Assembly: GCF_014066305.1 (NCBI RefSeq)
Contig: NW_023501056.1
Span: forward strand, 852,865-916,864
DNA: 64,000 bases
Source: Letharia columbiana
Lineage: Eukaryota > Ascomycota > Lecanoromycetes > Lecanorales > Parmeliaceae
Direction: 5' to 3'
Part shown: positions 60,550 to 64,000 of the stretch, piece after piece
Layout: every line of letters starts with the position of its first letter
Numbering within the stretch: the first letter of the stretch is position 1
The notes under the pieces: generated by a model
What the model was told of the DNA's origin: nothing
Database searches by the model: none
Seen by the model: only the letters and a program-made list of their open reading frames with translations
Program-made: the position numbers and the translations under genes

Positions 60550-61420
60550 TCATAGCCCGACTCTTCGATCTGACTTGCTCCAAGATAATTGTCCAAATCC
60601 TGATTGATTACCTTGCAAGACTTTTTCTCGATTACTTTTCCGCGTCGCAATTTGCGACCGTGGCGTGGTCTCTTGCTGAATTTGTGCAGAGACCGACTGA
60701 AGAGTTCCTCGACTTGGAAGACTGATCCCCATACGGTCCTTCAACAGCTGGATACTCTCGAGTTGGCCGAGCAAGAAGGCAGCATGCCAGCGTTGTTATC
60801 GAGAAGGATACCGGAGACTCAAGAATTATGAATGAGCATGTACGTTGGGTGGCATCCTTGGCCATCAGTTCTAATGAGATTGACTTAAGAAGATGCCGGC
60901 CATCATTCGGGTCCTTGACGTCTCTTATGTTTGAAGCATCCTCATCGAAGAGGACGCTCGAGGGGCCATGGAATTCGGTTATCCTTGATATATCTGCTCT
61001 CGCGGGGCTCAGTAAGAAGCTTTTTCATGGAGGTAGGGGCGTCATCCGTGAGGCTGGGTTGAGCAATTGGGTGAGGATTTTCTCCTATTGGAATTCTCCC
61101 AATCGAAATGTTTGTCATTCGCACGCTTCTTTGCGCCTCTTGGTCCTCAAATGGCTAGAACCGGCAAGAAAGGCAAACAGTTGCCGATTCTCCTCTCCGA
61201 GGCGCGGTATGCGATCATTCGAGGTCCTAGAATTTGTTTGGTCCTTGGGTGTAGGTACATGCTTGTCCGTACGTGATGCAGTTAGAAAACTTAGGGAGTC
61301 GATTGTTATACTTCATCTTCCTCTGATGGCAGAATTGACAGTCTTCCTGTGCTCCACCTGTCCTGAATTTCGCGCACGGTCCGTGAGACGAGCGGGTAGA
61401 AAGATAAGCACTACGCTAAC
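60550..61420 (-). pseudogene. Broken Zn(II)2Cys6 transcription regulator
   Basis: On the minus strand, 61344 to about 61245 reads a binuclear zinc-cluster: DCQFCHQRKMK, then YNNRLPKF, then SNCITYGQACTYT. The fold needs six Cys; here the third and fourth are replaced by Tyr and Phe. The family-typical link follows as GPNKF but then hits TAG at 61227-61229; a one-base shift restores TSNDRIPRLGEENRQLFAF, the usual dimerisation coil. Further downstream three open segments in changing frames continue (60942-61124; about 60800-60960; and, after a possible intron, 60550-60760 with LLKDRMGISLPSRGTLQ). No start codon was found. It adjoins the RIP-degraded island. The gene is judged non-functional. Confidence 0.65.
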
Positions 61421-61479
61421 GCTCGGACATCTTTCCACTTTCATCTTAGTCTTGTGTTGCCCAAATTTCTGTCGTTCGA

Positions 61480-64000
61480 AGCTATTCTATATTTATTATA
61501 TATAATAATTTCTCGAGAATTACTAATATATTAGTATTAAAGTAGCTTCGAAAGTTTAACTTCGATATAAAGAATTACTAAGATAAAGAAGGTCGTTTCC
61601 CCTTAGCTAAATATCTAAAATATCTTAATATACTTTTTATTAACGATATTTTCGAGTAGTTAGAAAGTTATCTAGAAGCTATTCGACTTCTTATCGAAGT
61701 AGAGTATACTAGTTTTTAATAGACAATCTAGTAATTCCGAGTTATCTTCTACGAGAAGTTTCTCTCGAAAGCTATAAAAGTAAGTGTGATTTCGTTCGAT
61801 GTCGAAATTGTAGATCTATATTAACGTTCCGAAGAATTCCTTTCTTTCTACTTTAAGCGTGTTATTAACTTAATATAGAGAGTTAAGATTAAGAATAAAC
61901 CTACTATTACGTCTAGTGCTATCTTTAATCTTCTTAAATCTACTATACTTAATATTATTCTTTATACCTTTATTAAAAGATTAAATAATTACGAGATTTA
62001 AAAGAAAGTAATAAGAGGTATAATATCGTCCGATAGATCTCTATATATAATCTATAATCTCGTAAAAGAAGTATAACGTATTAACGTCGAAATCTAGAAG
62101 CTTTTAAATAAAGAATCGAGATTCAATTAGCTATAATTCTATAAGTCTCTTATAAAACGAAACTTATCGAAGTAGCAGATAGCTTTTTTACTTACTTCTC
62201 ATTAAGCTATTAAAGCTTTAAGGCCCTTATATTATTAGTTTTAGTTTTTCTATACGAATTTATTAAAGTAGTTACTAGAGGCTTTCGCGGGACCTTAACA
62301 TTTCATATAATTCCAACCTCTAGAGTATTATTATTCTTTATATAAAGTTTTAATTCTAGCTTCGACTTTAATCTTAGCTTAGAATTCTAATAAAGAAAAC
62401 GTTAATAGAAGCGAATCTTCGAATCTTATAGCTGATAGTCACTTTTATAACTATTAGTCTATTTTAAAAGATATACTCAACTATAGTACTTCGAAAAATT
62501 CTTATATTAATAATATAATTTATTAATCTTATAAGAAAGATAATTAGCTATATATTAAGTGTAATATTAAGAATTACATCTCTTCTAATTATAAGAATAC
62601 TTTACTATCTATCTAGAAATAGTTATATCTAAAAATACTTATTTTCGAGGATAATTTATAGTTAAATTTTGCTTTCATTAGATTCGAGAAGTTTAATGAA
62701 TCTTCTAGATCTTATAAGATCACCCCTTCGCCGAAGTCTTCCGTAACCTCTTCTTCTTCTTCTTCTTCTACTAAATCGAGTTAATTAATATCTTTAAGTT
62801 CTATAGATTCTTATATTTCTTCTTATTCTAATTTAATATAGTTTAAAATAGTAAGGCTAAATCGATCTCATTTCGCTAATATAAAAACCGCTAAAGCTTT
62901 TCTCGATAAAGAATTAGAATTTAATAAGTGAGCTTACGTAGAAGAAGTATTAGTATTAATATCGATATTAATATCTTAATAATAATAAGAAAAGTAATCT
63001 AAAAGGCTTTAATTAGTATTTATTTAATTATAGCAATTTATATTATAGTAGTTTTAGATATCTTAATATTAGTAAAAGTAATTTAATATTAGCTTAAATT
63101 TCGATACTTCTTTTTACTCGCTATAAGTTTCTATCTAAATAGATTTATAGTAGTCTTCGGTAGTTATAGATTAAGAACCTTCTTTTTAGAATTAACTATA
63201 TTTATTTCAAATTACTTCGAAAGAAGAGCGTTCTAAATATAAAGATAAGAAGCGAGTTAATAAGAAAGTAGAACTTTAGCCTTTAATAGACCTATTTAAT
63301 AAATCTAAATATAATTTTCTTATTTCGATTCGATATATACTTTAGAGTACTAAAGTCGATATAAGTATAATAGATCTTATAATATAATTATCTGCTATGT
63401 GTAAGGAGTTAAAGCGCCTTTATACTCGAGTTTCTAAGAAATAAACTTCGAAGTCTGCTATAAATACTATGTAAGTATCTTTAATTAGCTTTTAATCTAC
63501 GTTTATTTAATAAATTCTATAGATATCTATACTATCTTTAAGGTATTTGTAAGTCTATTAATTTATATCGATATTTCCTTCTATATCTATATCTTAAATA
63601 TCTATATCTCTAGAAAACCCTACTACGTTAGTATTCGTATTCTATATTAATACTTCTACTATAAAAGCTGAGAAGCATATATATTTTCTAAGCTCTCTTA
63701 TAGATATAGATAAGATGTTTTATATTTTTATTATTATAAAGAAATTGAATAGATTTAACGTTAGCCTCGAGAAATCTTATACTTAGACGAATTAAGGTTT
63801 CGATATAAATGTAATATCTTTTAGACTAGTATATCTTCTAGGTCTATATCTCTATCTACTTTCGAAGATTAGATTTAAAGGTCTTTTTATATATATAGCG
63901 AATTATCGTAATATTATATTAGAATATTAGATATAACTTATAATTGATATAAAGGAAATCTAAAGAAATATTCGATACTTTATAGCTTCGGAAGTTATAT
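61480..64000. repeat. RIP-degraded AT-rich island (likely dead transposon)
   Basis: From about 61480 base composition drops sharply to roughly one quarter to one third GC and stays so to the window end. CpA and TpG are nearly absent over long stretches (for example 61561-61800), while CpG (in TTCGAA, CGA, TCG contexts) remains and TpA is abundant. This is the RIP pattern (CpA changed to TpA), not simple AT bias. No intact frame exists. A TCT run at about 62745-62768 and Ser-rich readings nearby hint at a decayed retroelement, but the family cannot be assigned. It is cut by the window end. Confidence 0.85.

Noticed and set aside
60828..61505. 225-codon plus-strand open frame
   Set aside because: It lies antisense to the broken zinc-cluster gene, which explains the region much better, and its end runs into the AT-rich island.

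Overview
The window is nuclear DNA of a filamentous ascomycete (Pezizomycotina; Dothideomycetes is my best guess, not proven). The evidence is short GT-AG introns (about 40-200 bp), conserved fungal single-copy genes, small secreted proteins, and a very AT-rich block at the right end in which CpA and TpG are depleted while CpG survives, the signature of repeat-induced point mutation (RIP). Exon structures were built by hand from splice signals, frame and family knowledge; no search or transcript data were used.

Left part (0-21 kb). TMA46 (ribosome/DRG-associated zinc-finger protein), the micro-subunit OST4, a small secreted protein, then a divergent pair sharing a 312-bp intergenic region: PRMT5 arginine methyltransferase and the DEAH-box helicase PRP43. 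Two hypothetical genes follow, then GDE1, an SPX-ankyrin-GDPD glycerophosphocholine phosphodiesterase.

Middle (21-34 kb). An F-box-like protein, a MITE-like inverted-repeat element, a 1424-residue low-complexity protein with a candidate eIF4E-binding motif, a TRF/Tbf1-type telobox Myb protein, and TAF10.

Right-centre (34-52 kb). An accessory-looking stretch: a tandem segmental duplication carrying two paralogous small secreted proteins, a five-exon secreted protein, a secreted alpha/beta-hydrolase, a second member of the secreted family seen at 2.7 kb, a basic hypothetical protein, a membrane protein and a short-chain dehydrogenase. Gaps between genes are long and hold small or decayed open frames.

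Right end (52-64 kb). A 5'-incomplete F-box-type fragment, a NEK-like kinase, a RING protein, a protein with two closely spaced PIP-box-like motifs near its N-terminus, a broken Zn(II)2Cys6 regulator with two zinc-binding cysteines lost, and finally the RIP-degraded AT island (about 61.48 kb to the end). Genes are transcribed singly; apart from the divergent pair and the duplicated secreted genes there is no clear functional cluster.
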